Of a stretch of DNA of 41,181 bases, positions 22,471-32,085 are shown one piece after another. The DNA lies in the NCBI GenBank assembly GCA_903884655.1, contig CAISFO010000085.1:1-41181 (forward strand), written 5' to 3'. Under the pieces are notes generated by a model. That model did no database searches, was not told where the DNA came from, and saw nothing but the letters and a program-made list of their open reading frames with translations. A program made the position numbers and the translations under genes. The first letter of the stretch is position 1. Each line of letters starts with the position of its first letter. Source of the DNA: an uncultured Holophagaceae bacterium (lineage in GTDB: Bacteria > Acidobacteriota > Holophagae > Holophagales > Holophagaceae).

Positions 22471-23475
22471 CTACTTCTTCGAGCTGCTCTTCTTCGCGGG
22501 TTTGGCTTCCTTCGCGAAGGCATCCTTGCCAGCCAACAGGTTGTCGAGGGCTTTCTGGGCAGCTCCATTGCCTGGATCCAGTACCAGGAGCCGGTTCAAG
22601 AAGGCGGTCTGTTCCTCAGGACCGCCCTGCTTGGTGGTGTTCGTGGGGGCCCTCAGCACCGCGTCCACCCAGTTCTTACGCCCGACGACTTTCACCTTCT
22701 TGATCACCTGTTGAGTGTTGAACTGGGTGATTTCATCGTTCTGGTCCACCACCAGCTGCTTGATCTTCGCCAGGGCCTCTTCGGCCGTCTTGACCATGCC
22801 CTCGGCTTCTTTGCGATTGTCCTCCAGGATCTTGAAGACCTTCGGTGCGTTGGCCACGTTCTTCTTGTGAACCGGCAGAGCCGCATCGATCTGGGCCACT
22901 TCCTGCTCGTCCTGCTGGATCTGGGCGCCCCTTGCGTTGAACTCCTCAGCTTCCTTCTTGGTGAGCTTCCGCTTGCTGACCTTGATCTCGTCGTATTCGG
23001 CCTTGAAAGCGGAGATCTTGGCCTGGAGATCCTTCCTTCTGGGCTCGTTCTTGGCCACATAGTCGCCGGAGTCCTGACTCACCTTCTTCCAGAGGTCGGC
23101 AATGGGGGCCTGGGCTTTTTCGAGTTGGGCCAGCGTGGTCCGCGCACCCTGGGTCCTTTTCTCCTGGATCTCCACGGACTTTTCCCACTGCCCGGAGGCG
23201 GAAGTGACCTTGGCGAGCAGTCCATACAGCGCGCTCATGCCGCGGGCGTCGTCCAGGCTCAGGGTGATGGTTTGCAGCGAAGAGCCGTCGAAGGCTGGCC
23301 GTTCGACGGGCATCAGCCCCTGGACTTTGCTGAGGGCCTCCTGGGTTTTCAATTCCTTCAGCAGCCGGTTGACGCCTGGAAGTTCGGAATTGAACCTCTG
23401 AACGAGGTCGACCTTGGCCGGAGCCTGGGCCACCAGGGTTGCCGCCGCCATGAATGCGAATAACGTTGGGCGCAT
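22471..23475 (-). CDS. Secreted coiled-coil protein with Lys-rich tail (paralogue A)
   Basis: A 334-residue exported protein: signal peptide MRPTLFAFMAAATLVAQ, a helical region, extended coiled coil at about 120-250 (for example KKEAEEFNARGAQIQQDEQE), and the end NRLLVLDPGNGAAQKALDNL followed by a Lys-rich tail (KPAKKSSSKK). It shares architecture and the closing motif with the downstream protein. GGAG lies 5 nt before the ATG at 23475. It may form a periplasmic filament or spacer. No named family is recognised. Confidence 0.7.
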   Translation of the reverse strand: MRPTLFAFMAAATLVAQAPAKVDLVQRFNSELPGVNRLLKELKTQEALSKVQGLMPVERPAFDGSSLQTITLSLDDARGMSALYGLLAKVTSASGQWEKSVEIQEKRTQGARTTLAQLEKAQAPIADLWKKVSQDSGDYVAKNEPRRKDLQAKISAFKAEYDEIKVSKRKLTKKEAEEFNARGAQIQQDEQEVAQIDAALPVHKKNVANAPKVFKILEDNRKEAEGMVKTAEEALAKIKQLVVDQNDEITQFNTQQVIKKVKVVGRKNWVDAVLRAPTNTTKQGGPEEQTAFLNRLLVLDPGNGAAQKALDNLLAGKDAFAKEAKPAKKSSSKK

Positions 23476-23555
23476 GAGCACTCCAGAAAAGTCCAGGCTC
23501 CAGGGTAGCCAAAAGCCATGGAGGGAGTGATCCCCTTCTCGAAGTTGTGACTCGG

Positions 23556-25487
23556 TCAGTCTCTGGTCCGCTTGTCCTCGAGTTCGAGCCACTCCGATTC
23601 CAGAATTTCCAGCTCGGCTTGAAGGGCCTCCCTCTCCTTCAGGGCCTGGTGGCCGGGGCTTTCCTGGCGGAGGAAGGCCGAGGGATCCGCCAGGGTGGCG
23701 TCCTGGTCGGCCATCTGCCGGTGCAGGGCCGCCAGGGCCTGCTCGACCTCGGCAAGTCGGCGTTGTTCCTTTTGCGATAGCCCGGCCTTCCTGGGTTTGG
23801 CCGCTTCCGCACGGACCATCGTACGGGCTGCGCCCAGGTCTGGGGTCTGTGACTGGGCCGCTGTTCGAGCCTGTCTCAGACTGCGAACCGTGGAGGGTGG
23901 CCCTTCGTAGAGCTCCCACCGGGGTGAACCCCCTTCGTTCCAGGCCAGGGTGTGGGTGGCCACTTGATCTAGGAAGAAGCGGTCATGGCTCACCAGCACC
24001 AGGGTGCCGCCAAAGCCGATCAGCGCCTCCTCCAGGTTCTGGAGCGTGGGAATGTCCAGGTCGTTCGTGGGCTCGTCCAGCACCAGCAGGTCGGCCGGGC
24101 TGAGCATGGCCTTGGCGAGGAGCAGCCGGTTGCGCTCACCACCACTGAGGGTGGACGCTGGCCGGGCCTGTTGATCCACGGGAAAGCCGAAGCGGGTGAG
24201 GTAGACATGCGCGAGCACAGCTCCGCTGCCCGTGTCCACGATCGAGGCCCGATCGGCCAGATTGTCCAGGATGCTGCGACTGCCATCCAACTCGCCCCGC
24301 CCTTGGGAAATGGCCGACACCGCCAGTTTGGGATGCCGGATGACTTCCCCCCGGGTGGGTTCCAACTCGCCCAGCAGCACCTTCAGGAGGGTGGACTTCC
24401 CGCAGCCGTTGGGCCCCAGCAGGGCGATGCGCATCCCCCGCTGCAGACCAAGATCCAGGTTGCCGAGCAGTTCTGCCCCGCCCGAGTAGGCGAACTGGAT
24501 GCCTTCGGCGCGGATCAGGGCGTCGCTGCGGTTGCCACCCTTTGCAAAGACCAGGTCCTGGCGGAGTTCCAGGCGGGTGCGATCCTCGACCGTGTCCTTG
24601 AGGTCCAGCACTTCCTGGATGCGAAGCTTCGATTTGCGGGTGCGTGCCTTGGCGCCCCGGCGGAGCCAGGCCATCTCCCGGCGGAGGCGGTTCTGCATGT
24701 GCTCGGTCAGGCGCGACTCGCGGAATTCCCGGTCTGATTTCTCCAGCAGATAGTCACTGTAGCCACCGTCGTAGCTGCGAAGGGCGCCCTCCTCCAGCTC
24801 CAGCATCCGGGTGGCCACGGCATCCAGCAGGTGGCGGTCATGGGTGATGAGCAGCAGGGCGCCCTGGTAGTCCTGGAGCCACAGCTCCAGCTTCTCCACT
24901 TGCTCGGGATCCAGGTGGTTGGTGGGTTCGTCCAGCACCAGCACGTCCGGCTCCTTGAGCCAGGCCTGGGCCAGGGCGACCCGTTTCCGCCAGCCGCCAG
25001 ACAAGGATTCCACCTCCACCTCGAGGTCCAGCAGGCCCCAGGTGGTGGCGGCCGCCTTCAGTCGCGGCGTGAGGTCCCAACCCCAATGGTCCAGCTGGTG
25101 TTCGGTGGTTTGCAATTCGTCAAAGAGCCTGGCCGCCGCTTCGGAGCTCGCGCCGTGAAGCTGGTCATGGATCTCCTGGTGCCGGGTCAGCAGCGCGGCG
25201 TGGTCCGCCAGTGAGGCTTCCAGGGCCTGACGGATGGTGGCCCCCGGCACGAAATGGGGCTCCTGACTGAGGCGGGCGATGCGCTGGCCCTGCGTGACCA
25301 CGACCTCCCCGGAGTCGGGTGATTCATCTCCGGAAAGCAGGCGGAACAGGGTGCTTTTCCCGGCGCCGTTGCGACCGATGAGGCCCACCTTCTCACCCTG
25401 GAAGAGACCGAAACTCAGTCCGTCCAAAATGGCTGTCGCGCCATATCGTTTCGTGACATTGATCAAACTCAGGGCGATGGATGGCAA
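23556..25487 (-). CDS. uup: ABC-F ATPase, Uup type
   Basis: A 643-residue cytosolic protein with two ABC ATPase domains and no membrane part. Domain 1: GRNGAGKST, LSGGWRKRVALAQAW, VLVLDEPTNHLD. Domain 2: GPNGCGKST, LSGGERNRLLLAKAM, LLVLDEPTNDLD. The linker with WLRRGAKARTRKSKLRIQ and the C-terminal coiled coil are marks of Uup. ABC-F proteins act on ribosomes, and Uup also affects precise excision of transposons and branched DNA. Translation most likely begins at a TTG (25487) with GAGGAG 7 nt upstream. It is the first gene of an operon with the coiled-coil pair and is divergent from a MarR gene. Confidence 0.92.
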   Translation of the reverse strand: MPSIALSLINVTKRYGATAILDGLSFGLFQGEKVGLIGRNGAGKSTLFRLLSGDESPDSGEVVVTQGQRIARLSQEPHFVPGATIRQALEASLADHAALLTRHQEIHDQLHGASSEAAARLFDELQTTEHQLDHWGWDLTPRLKAAATTWGLLDLEVEVESLSGGWRKRVALAQAWLKEPDVLVLDEPTNHLDPEQVEKLELWLQDYQGALLLITHDRHLLDAVATRMLELEEGALRSYDGGYSDYLLEKSDREFRESRLTEHMQNRLRREMAWLRRGAKARTRKSKLRIQEVLDLKDTVEDRTRLELRQDLVFAKGGNRSDALIRAEGIQFAYSGGAELLGNLDLGLQRGMRIALLGPNGCGKSTLLKVLLGELEPTRGEVIRHPKLAVSAISQGRGELDGSRSILDNLADRASIVDTGSGAVLAHVYLTRFGFPVDQQARPASTLSGGERNRLLLAKAMLSPADLLVLDEPTNDLDIPTLQNLEEALIGFGGTLVLVSHDRFFLDQVATHTLAWNEGGSPRWELYEGPPSTVRSLRQARTAAQSQTPDLGAARTMVRAEAAKPRKAGLSQKEQRRLAEVEQALAALHRQMADQDATLADPSAFLRQESPGHQALKEREALQAELEILESEWLELEDKRTRD

Positions 25488-25558
25488 GAATGGCTCCTCG
25501 GACCTTCCAGAATCCCACGGATGGGTTGATCCTTGCCCCCAAAGTCATGCGAGGTCCC

Positions 25559-26062
25559 ATGTCCCTACAGGAAGAACTTCAGATGTCCAAGCTGCCCGCT
25601 CCAGGCGTCCAGCTCATGCTCCAGTTGATGCTCACGCGGGAGGCCGTCGTTCGTGTGCAGGAGCGGCTCTTCGAGGGCCATGGCCTGACGATCCAGCAGT
25701 ACAACGTGCTCCGCATCGTCCGCGGCGGTCCCACGAAGGGACACCCGATCTACGAAATCGAACGGCGCATGATCTACCGCTTCGCCAACGTGACGCGCCT
25801 GGTGGACCGGCTGGAAGTGCAGGGCCTGCTCAAGCGAGTGGCTGATCCCAAGGATCGGCGGGTCAGCCGTGTGGTCATCACGCCGAAGGGCCGGCGCCTC
25901 ATGGAGCGCCTGGACGAGCCTGTGCAGGCCATGGCGGTCCGCCTCACCAGTTGCTGTGACGAGGCTGAATGCCTGGCCATCGCGGACCACCTGGAGCGGC
26001 TGCGGGAACACTGCATCCAGCAGGGCGGGCTTCAGGAGGAACTGGCCGGGGCCATCAACTGA
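25559..26062 (+). CDS. MarR-family transcriptional regulator
   Basis: A 167-residue winged-helix regulator. The recognition region and wing are clear: MIYRFANVTRLVDRLEVQGL followed by RVADPKDRRVSRVVITPKGR, with the DxR wing. A C-terminal helix pair should dimerise. An earlier in-frame start at 25481 overlaps the uup start. The ATG at 25559 with GAGG close by is preferred. The effector and targets are unknown. It may control its divergent neighbour uup. Its 3' end overlaps the convergent transglutaminase gene by 31 nt. Confidence 0.88.
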   Translation: MSLQEELQMSKLPAPGVQLMLQLMLTREAVVRVQERLFEGHGLTIQQYNVLRIVRGGPTKGHPIYEIERRMIYRFANVTRLVDRLEVQGLLKRVADPKDRRVSRVVITPKGRRLMERLDEPVQAMAVRLTSCCDEAECLAIADHLERLREHCIQQGGLQEELAGAIN

Positions 26063-27789
26063 TCCAGCAGGTCATAGGCCTCTGGTTCTGAAATTCCTTC
26101 GACCTGGAGCCAGCGTCTGCCCCCCAGGTCCATCCAGAGCAGGCGGGTACCCGCCTGCCACCAGCCCTGCCTCAAGGTGCGGGCCCCCGCCAGCCGAGTG
26201 GCGCCCTTGAGCTGGGCTTCGCTGGGGCGGATCACAGCCTGGACGCGCCAGGGGCCGCCCTGGGGACCCCTCAGGTTCAGCACGCCCTGCCGGAGCTCCC
26301 ACCGGCCCCCGGGCAGGCGCAGCTGGATTCCCCCGGGCCCCTTGATTGTGTCCCCCCGAATGGGCAGTGCCGGCTCTTCCACCGGGGTCCAGGTCACCTT
26401 GGAGAGATCGGACGCGGAGCCTTCCCAGAGCACGCTGCCCATGTCGGCCAGATCCGTGTCTCCCACCTTGATGCGCAGGGCCGAAGCGGGCGCCTGGTCG
26501 AAGGTGGGATCGATGGGAACCCAGCGGTCCTGCAGGCGGACCTCCACCCAGAAGTGCAGCCCCAGCACCTCGCCAAGACCCACCCAGCCGGTGACACCCC
26601 GGGCCGGCACCCCCAGTCTCCGCAGCAGGGCCACGGCCAGCACCCCGTGTTCGGTGCAGTCCCCGCGGGGCTGGTGGACGACCTCCAGGGCCGAGGCGAA
26701 GCCCACGGTGTAGTCCTTCACGGTGATCCAATCGAAGACAAAGGTGGTCACCCGCTGGGCCAGGCTCCAGCGGGACAGGCCCGGCGGGAGGTTCATGCGG
26801 CGCAGCACGCCTTCGAAGGCCGGATCCTGGAATTGCACCAGGGGGCTGGAAGCCAAGTAGGGAGCCAGGTCGGGGGGAGGTACCCCCTGGACCGGTGGCT
26901 GGGCCGCTTCGGCCGCGGTGGGCGAAGCCGCCCGGCGCAGGCGCCAACGGTCATCCGGAAGGCGGGTCTGCTGGGCGTCCTCAGGAATGGGCGGAAGGGC
27001 ACCGTGCACCCACAGGATCACTTCGGGGAGCCAGGGCTGGAATGGTTGCGGTGGCAGGGTCTTGATGGTTCTTTCGAAGAATCCGCCCGCCGGCGACTTG
27101 GCTGGGGTCGGCGGAGGCAGCTCGGAGCGCTGGCTGAGCACCTCCATTCCGCCCAGTTCGCTGCGGTGTCGCAGTTCGCCTGCGGTGGGCGAGAACCAGA
27201 GCTCCACCGGGGCGGTGATGGGTCCTTCATGTTCCTGCCCCGTGAACCGTACAGCATCCGGAAAACCGGGCAGGGGGGCTGGTCCCTGCGGTGCCAGGTC
27301 CAGGGTACTCCATTGCTGAAAGGGGAAGGAAAAGGTGATGGCATGGACCGGCTGGCGGTTCCGTGCGGCCTCCCTCAGCTGAGCATCCAGATCTTCTGGC
27401 CAGAGGATGGCGCCACGGGGGATGTCCTTTCGCACGGCAGGTCCCTGGGCGGGCTGAAGCGCGAGGACCCCTGGCTCCAGCGGGGACCATTCGGCCCGCC
27501 CTTCGAATGGCTCTGCCGACAGCTGCACACGCCAGGTGAAGCTCAGGCTTCCCCCGGGGCCTTTGCGGGCGGTCTGGTCCACTTCCTGCCGGAGTTCCTG
27601 CCCCAGGCGGGAGAGGACCATCCATTCTCGAGAACGGACTTCCAGGTGCTTCCCATCCCGCCTTGTTTCCAGTGAAGCGCCACCCACTTCCTCACCCCCC
27701 AGCCACTGGCGGAAGGTGCGGGGCGGGCCCTCCTGGCCCAGCAGGGACAAGCTTGCGATGGCCAGGATGAAAATGGGGGATGCACGCAT
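26032..27789 (-). CDS. Exported transglutaminase-like protein
   Basis: A 585-residue protein with a signal peptide (MRASPIFILAIASLSLLGQEG). An N-terminal beta-rich region of some 300 residues resembles the DUF3857-type front of bacterial transglutaminase-like proteins. The core holds the papain-like triad Cys378 (RGDCTEHGVL), His412 (LHFWVEVRL) and Asp427 (VPIDPTFDQ). Such periplasmic proteins are proposed to be proteases or cross-linking enzymes. The substrate is unknown. It is 29 nt downstream of the Spy-like gene and probably cotranscribed with it. Codon use is as in its neighbours. Confidence 0.85.
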   Translation of the reverse strand: MRASPIFILAIASLSLLGQEGPPRTFRQWLGGEEVGGASLETRRDGKHLEVRSREWMVLSRLGQELRQEVDQTARKGPGGSLSFTWRVQLSAEPFEGRAEWSPLEPGVLALQPAQGPAVRKDIPRGAILWPEDLDAQLREAARNRQPVHAITFSFPFQQWSTLDLAPQGPAPLPGFPDAVRFTGQEHEGPITAPVELWFSPTAGELRHRSELGGMEVLSQRSELPPPTPAKSPAGGFFERTIKTLPPQPFQPWLPEVILWVHGALPPIPEDAQQTRLPDDRWRLRRAASPTAAEAAQPPVQGVPPPDLAPYLASSPLVQFQDPAFEGVLRRMNLPPGLSRWSLAQRVTTFVFDWITVKDYTVGFASALEVVHQPRGDCTEHGVLAVALLRRLGVPARGVTGWVGLGEVLGLHFWVEVRLQDRWVPIDPTFDQAPASALRIKVGDTDLADMGSVLWEGSASDLSKVTWTPVEEPALPIRGDTIKGPGGIQLRLPGGRWELRQGVLNLRGPQGGPWRVQAVIRPSEAQLKGATRLAGARTLRQGWWQAGTRLLWMDLGGRRWLQVEGISEPEAYDLLDQLMAPASSS

Positions 27790-27818
27790 CCCCCCAGTCT
27801 ATCGGCGCCCGCGACAGG

Positions 27819-28241
27819 TCAACCGTCCATGCGCCCATGCCACCGCGCCTGCGCCCGGTCGCGCAGATCTGCGGCCTTGGTCCGCTGCTCCGGCGTGAGC
27901 ACCGCCTGCACCTCCACGCGGACGGAGCGCCGCGCCTGGATCAGGTCGAACCGGGCCGCGGAGGCCTTGTCGTAAAGGGCGCGGAGTTGCGCCTCGGGTG
28001 TGTCCAGGCTCTGGAGGGCCGTTCGCAGATCAATCTGGGCGTGCTTCAGCGCGTCCTGGCGCAGGATCAGGTCCTGCCGATGTTTGTCGCGAATGCTTCG
28101 GATGCTGGTTTTCTGGGCCTCGGTCAGGTTCAAAACGTGATTGATGCGATCCGCGCGACGGCCGCCATCCGGACCGGGCTGGGCGGCCAGGGGGAGCGCC
28201 AGCAAAGCCAGGATCAAGGTGGACCGGAAGGGGGATGTCAT
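27819..28241 (-). CDS. Spy/CpxP-like periplasmic protein
   Basis: A 140-residue exported helical protein. Signal peptide MTSPFRSTLILALLALPLAAQ. Two LTxxQ-type repeats, LNLTEAQKTSIRSI and VLTPEQRTKAADL, are the mark of the Spy/CpxP/heavy-metal-resistance (LTXXQ) family, which act as periplasmic chaperones or envelope-stress sensors. AGGAGG lies 6 nt before the ATG at 28241. It opens the short operon with the transglutaminase and is divergent from recO. Confidence 0.82.
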   Translation of the reverse strand: MTSPFRSTLILALLALPLAAQPGPDGGRRADRINHVLNLTEAQKTSIRSIRDKHRQDLILRQDALKHAQIDLRTALQSLDTPEAQLRALYDKASAARFDLIQARRSVRVEVQAVLTPEQRTKAADLRDRAQARWHGRMDG

Positions 28242-28329
28242 GGGTGCCTCCTGGCGTGAGCGGTTCAAGAGCCGCACCTCCTGAGACACGGCCGGGGGCA
28301 ATCCGGTTGAATCCAGGCAGACTGGAAGG

Positions 28330-29067
28330 GTGATCCGGACCTGCGAGGCCATCGTGCTGAAGGCCACCCCATTCTCGGAGGGTGGGGTGGTGGTGTCCTT
28401 CCTCTCCGAGCATGGGGAGCGCCTTTCCGGGGTGGCCAAGGGCGCCAAGAAGCCCACGGCCAAGTGGGTAGCGGCCTTCGAGCCCCTCGGCATGGTGCGG
28501 GTGACTTTCTTCGGCAAGGAGCAGACTGAAGTGAAGCGTGTCACTCGCTGCGAGCTGACCTTTAGTCCGCTCACCCTGGGGCACCTTGAATCCAGCCTGG
28601 TGATGGCCTGCCTGGCGGATCTCTTCGACCGGGTGGCCCGGGAAGGCGTGGAGGATGACCGCCTCTACCGCCTGCTCAGCGCCTGCGGGAGGGCCCTGAA
28701 GCTGCAGCCCGACAAGGCCCTTGGGATCCTGGCCTATGCGGAGCACTGGCTCCTCCACTGCCTGGGGCTGCTGCCGCACCCCCGCGTCTGTGGACGCTGC
28801 GGCAACGCAACGGCGCCTCTGGCCTTGCTGAGCGCGGACTCGGGTTGGTGCTGCACTGCCTGCACTCCAGTGGACCCTGCCGAGGCCCTGCCGGTTGGGG
28901 CCCGGGAACACCTCCGGCGCCTGAGGACAGAGGGTGCGGACACGGCGCCCTCGCTGGATCCGGCCGATGAGGCCCAGGGGGCGATCACGGCTCTGCTGCG
29001 GAACCGGCTGCTCCAGGAACTGGGGGGGGCCCTGAAAAGCTATGACGTGCTCTGGCGAACCATCTGA
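28330..29067 (+). CDS. recO: DNA repair protein RecO
   Basis: A 245-residue RecO. The N-terminal OB-fold is MIRTCEAIVLKATPFSEGGVVVSFLSEHGE, followed by KGAKKPTAKW and a helical part with a four-Cys zinc site (CGRCG... CCTAC). RecO loads RecA onto SSB-coated single strands with RecR. Length is normal. The start is the GTG at 28330, with GGAAGG directly adjacent. A membrane protein gene follows after 38 nt on the same strand. Confidence 0.92.
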   Translation: MIRTCEAIVLKATPFSEGGVVVSFLSEHGERLSGVAKGAKKPTAKWVAAFEPLGMVRVTFFGKEQTEVKRVTRCELTFSPLTLGHLESSLVMACLADLFDRVAREGVEDDRLYRLLSACGRALKLQPDKALGILAYAEHWLLHCLGLLPHPRVCGRCGNATAPLALLSADSGWCCTACTPVDPAEALPVGAREHLRRLRTEGADTAPSLDPADEAQGAITALLRNRLLQELGGALKSYDVLWRTI

Positions 29068-29105
29068 TTCTTGGCTTCCGGGACCGATGAGCCGATGGAA
29101 CCCCC

Positions 29106-31700
29106 ATGACAAAGGTTCAAGGCATGGGACAGGGCAAGTCCCGCTGGCGGCAGTCACCCGGGACCCGGGTCCTGATGGATCTGGTGATGGTGATCTTCCT
29201 GGGAGTGGTGGCCCTCCTGCTGTTCCGCCATGGAAAGGCGATGTCGGCGGAAGAAGGCGCCATCCTCATGATGGCGGCCGCTGGCCTTATGTTCGTTTGC
29301 ACCCACTGGTGGGAGTGGCACCGGAAACTGACCCGCGATGGTTCTCTCACGGATTGGCTGCAGCGGACCCTCCAGGGTGAGCGGGTTCCGTTCGAGCTCT
29401 CGGCAGGCATGCGTGAGCCTGAGCGGCGAGCGGCGATGGCGTTGAACGCGGTGATCAAGGAATCCCAGGCCAATACGAGGGAGTTGGAAGGCCTGCGGCA
29501 GGCCCTGAACCGGGACTGGAGGGACCAGGAGGCGCTGCTGAAGGCCATCCAGCAGAAGCATGATGCCGAAGTGGACGTGTGGGTGCAGGGCAGCACCAGG
29601 CTGGCCGCCATGGGGCACGAATTGAAGTCGGCCTTTGAGAATACCCTCCGGCTGGATCAGGTCGAGTTGAACTACCGCCTGAGGGCGGATCAGACGCGGC
29701 TGCAAGGTCAGGCCTTCCGGACCACCGTGGAACAACTGCGGTCCGCACTGGAACAATTCGAAACCCATCTGGAAGAACTGCAGGAGACCTTCCCCCGCCT
29801 GCGCCGCGAGGAGGTTGCGCTCGGGCGGCTGGCGGATGCGGGAATGCGGCAGGGCGCGCGATTGGCCCTCTCGGTGAAGGGGCTCGTCGCCCAGACCTCC
29901 CGGCTGGTGGATGATGCCCAATCGCGGGGAGAGTGGCTGCGCCGATTGCGGCAGTCCACGGATGGGCTCCGGGATCGCGCTGAGTCCCTGGCGCGTCGCC
30001 TGGAGGGGTTCAGGGACGAGGCCCAGAGCAGGGTTCGCACTTTCGGTGGGGCCCAGGGTTCCCTGGTGGACCTTGACCACGTTGTGCAGGAGACCGGGCT
30101 GCTGGCGGTGAACGCGGCCATCCTGGCCCAGCAGGACTCAGGGAGCGCAGGGATGGCGGCGATCGGAGGGCGCTTGCGGCATCTGGCGGACCGGACGGCC
30201 GAAGGGGCCGGCGGCATGGCCCGGACGCTGGACGAGTGCCAGCGAGGCCTGGAACGAGAGACTTCAGGCTTCTGGGACCTCCAGGAAGTCGCCCAGAGCC
30301 TGCTCATGGAAATAGAGGAACTGCTGAAGGTGGCTGGCCACCTGGATCATCATGGCCAGAACCTGGAACTTGCCTTGGAGTCCCACCTGGGTCTGGTGGA
30401 TCAGGTCCGGCAAGCCTCTGAGCGGGCTGAGCTCTCTTTGCACGAGATGGGCGCCAGGGCCGCCGCCCTGGAATCCGCCCATGGCCGACAGTGGGGAGTG
30501 GAAGCCAAGCTCACACCGGAGCAGGAACGGCTTGCCAGGATGAGCGCCCGACTGGAGGAGGTCGGGGTCGAACTGGCCAGGATCAGCCAGCAGAACATTG
30601 ATGAAATCTGGGACATCCTCGCCATGCACCAGGGATTCCGGCGCCTGGAAGTCTATCGGCAGGTGATGTCAGGGGGCTTGCCGCGCCTGATGGAGAGGCC
30701 CGATGAAGACGATCCAACCTGGAACAGCATCGCCTGGGCCCGGGCCCAGCGACGCGTCCGGTACCTGGCCGGTGGCGATGCCCCCTTGCCTCCCCTGGGC
30801 CGAATGGCCCCGGACGGGGGCCTGCGATTGCTCCTCCTCGGGCAGGATGCCCTTTCCCGCCCGGAACCATCCGTGCTGGAAGCCTGGTCCTGCGATTCCA
30901 CCGGTCGAGCCTGGGACCTGCGACTCCTCGCCTCCCTCTGCACGGAGAGCCATCGGCTGGGGTTGCTGGCTCTGCTTAAGGACAGCCCCCTGACGGCCTG
31001 TTTCCAGGGGCTCGACATGCACATTGCCCCAGACGGTGTGCACCTGCGCTTGCCTCACCCCTATCCGGGGCTGCCTGGGTTCCTGGCGGGACTGAGGCTG
31101 GAGTTTCCTGTCGAACCTGACTTGAGGGATCACCCCTACCGTGAGGCCGTTCCATGGACCCCTGGAATCCAGCGGGTGGTCTGGATGGGACCCAACCAGG
31201 GTGGGGGCGTGCAGAATCCCTGCCTACGGCTGGCGCACGCCTGGTTCCGGGACCATCCACAGCATGAGCGGTTCCTGACCTGGCTGCCTTTCCGAGGGCA
31301 GCACCCACGCTGTCCGTGGTTCGGCGATGCTCCACCCGAAGGGAGGCCGGCCGAGCCCTTCCGGGTGCGCTGTATTGGCCTGGGCGCGGATCCCTCCACG
31401 CTGCAGCCGCTGCGTGACCGGTTCCTGGCAGCGGGCGCTTCTGAAGGTGAGGGTGGCGTCGCGCTTTGTGCCTTCGGCATCGGCCATCCCCACCCAGAGG
31501 CCCTGCTGTTCCGGTTGTTCCAATCGGACATGGACTTGGCCGGAGCTTTCCACCCGGACCTCGTTCCCTACCAGAGTCGATTCCGGGATGAGGTGCTGGG
31601 CGGTGCCATGGGAGATCCCTATGAAGCCGGTTGGGCTCTGCTCCAGGATCTGCAGCGAGCGGGCTGGTTGATGCCGGTTCCCCCAGACGATCAGGTCTGA
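29106..31700 (+). CDS. Membrane protein with degenerate chemoreceptor tip and unknown C-terminal domain
   Basis: An 864-residue protein. Two membrane helices occur at about 22-42 and 52-68 with only a short loop between them. Long coiled coil fills about 110-500. At about 328-368 the segment QETGLLAVNAAILAQQDSG, then GMAAIGGRLRHLADRTAEG, follows the methyl-accepting chemoreceptor hairpin tip (normally TNLLALNAAIEAARAGE and VVA-EVR-LA-RS), with key contacts changed. The last 300 residues form a globular part I cannot assign, with strands such as LRLLLLGQDALSR and GIQRVVWMGPNQGGG. There is no periplasmic ligand domain. It may be a signalling scaffold. CheW binding looks doubtful. It follows recO and ends 28 nt before rnpB. 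Confidence 0.65.
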   Translation: MTKVQGMGQGKSRWRQSPGTRVLMDLVMVIFLGVVALLLFRHGKAMSAEEGAILMMAAAGLMFVCTHWWEWHRKLTRDGSLTDWLQRTLQGERVPFELSAGMREPERRAAMALNAVIKESQANTRELEGLRQALNRDWRDQEALLKAIQQKHDAEVDVWVQGSTRLAAMGHELKSAFENTLRLDQVELNYRLRADQTRLQGQAFRTTVEQLRSALEQFETHLEELQETFPRLRREEVALGRLADAGMRQGARLALSVKGLVAQTSRLVDDAQSRGEWLRRLRQSTDGLRDRAESLARRLEGFRDEAQSRVRTFGGAQGSLVDLDHVVQETGLLAVNAAILAQQDSGSAGMAAIGGRLRHLADRTAEGAGGMARTLDECQRGLERETSGFWDLQEVAQSLLMEIEELLKVAGHLDHHGQNLELALESHLGLVDQVRQASERAELSLHEMGARAAALESAHGRQWGVEAKLTPEQERLARMSARLEEVGVELARISQQNIDEIWDILAMHQGFRRLEVYRQVMSGGLPRLMERPDEDDPTWNSIAWARAQRRVRYLAGGDAPLPPLGRMAPDGGLRLLLLGQDALSRPEPSVLEAWSCDSTGRAWDLRLLASLCTESHRLGLLALLKDSPLTACFQGLDMHIAPDGVHLRLPHPYPGLPGFLAGLRLEFPVEPDLRDHPYREAVPWTPGIQRVVWMGPNQGGGVQNPCLRLAHAWFRDHPQHERFLTWLPFRGQHPRCPWFGDAPPEGRPAEPFRVRCIGLGADPSTLQPLRDRFLAAGASEGEGGVALCAFGIGHPHPEALLFRLFQSDMDLAGAFHPDLVPYQSRFRDEVLGGAMGDPYEAGWALLQDLQRAGWLMPVPPDDQV

Positions 31701-31728
31701 TCCCTCCCCGAGGTGCTACCGTGGACCT

Positions 31729-32083
31729 GTGGATCAGGGCGTCGCTGTCCGCAAGGGCAGAGGAAAGTCCGGGCTCCGCAGGGTACTGGGCCTGGTAACA
31801 CCAGGGCGGGGCGACCCGACGGAAAGTGCAACAGAGAACAAACCGCCGATGGCCGCGCAAGCGGATCAGGCAAGGGTGAAACGGTGGGGTAAGAGCCCAC
31901 CGCCGGACTGGCAACAGGACGGGCACGGCAAACCCCCCAGGGAGCAAGACCAAATAGGCCGGCGCACCGCGCAAGCGGCGAGGGTTGACCCGACCGAGCC
32001 GGCGGGTAGGTCGCTTGAGGTGGTTGGTGACATCCATCCCAGAGGAATGGCGCTCCACGACAGAACCCGGCTTACCGATCCAC
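31729..32083 (+). ncRNA. rnpB: RNase P RNA, bacterial type A
   Basis: The catalytic RNA that removes tRNA 5' leaders. The P1 helix is GTGGATC (31729-31735) with GATCCAC (32077-32083). Conserved core blocks are present: AGAGGAAAGTCCGGGCTCC, GTGCAACAGAGAACA, GTGAAACGGTGGGGTAAGAG and AGAACCCGGCTTACCGATCC. Length about 355 nt. It is followed at once by an intrinsic terminator. Any reading frame through it is spurious. Confidence 0.97.
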
Positions 32084-32085
32084 CG

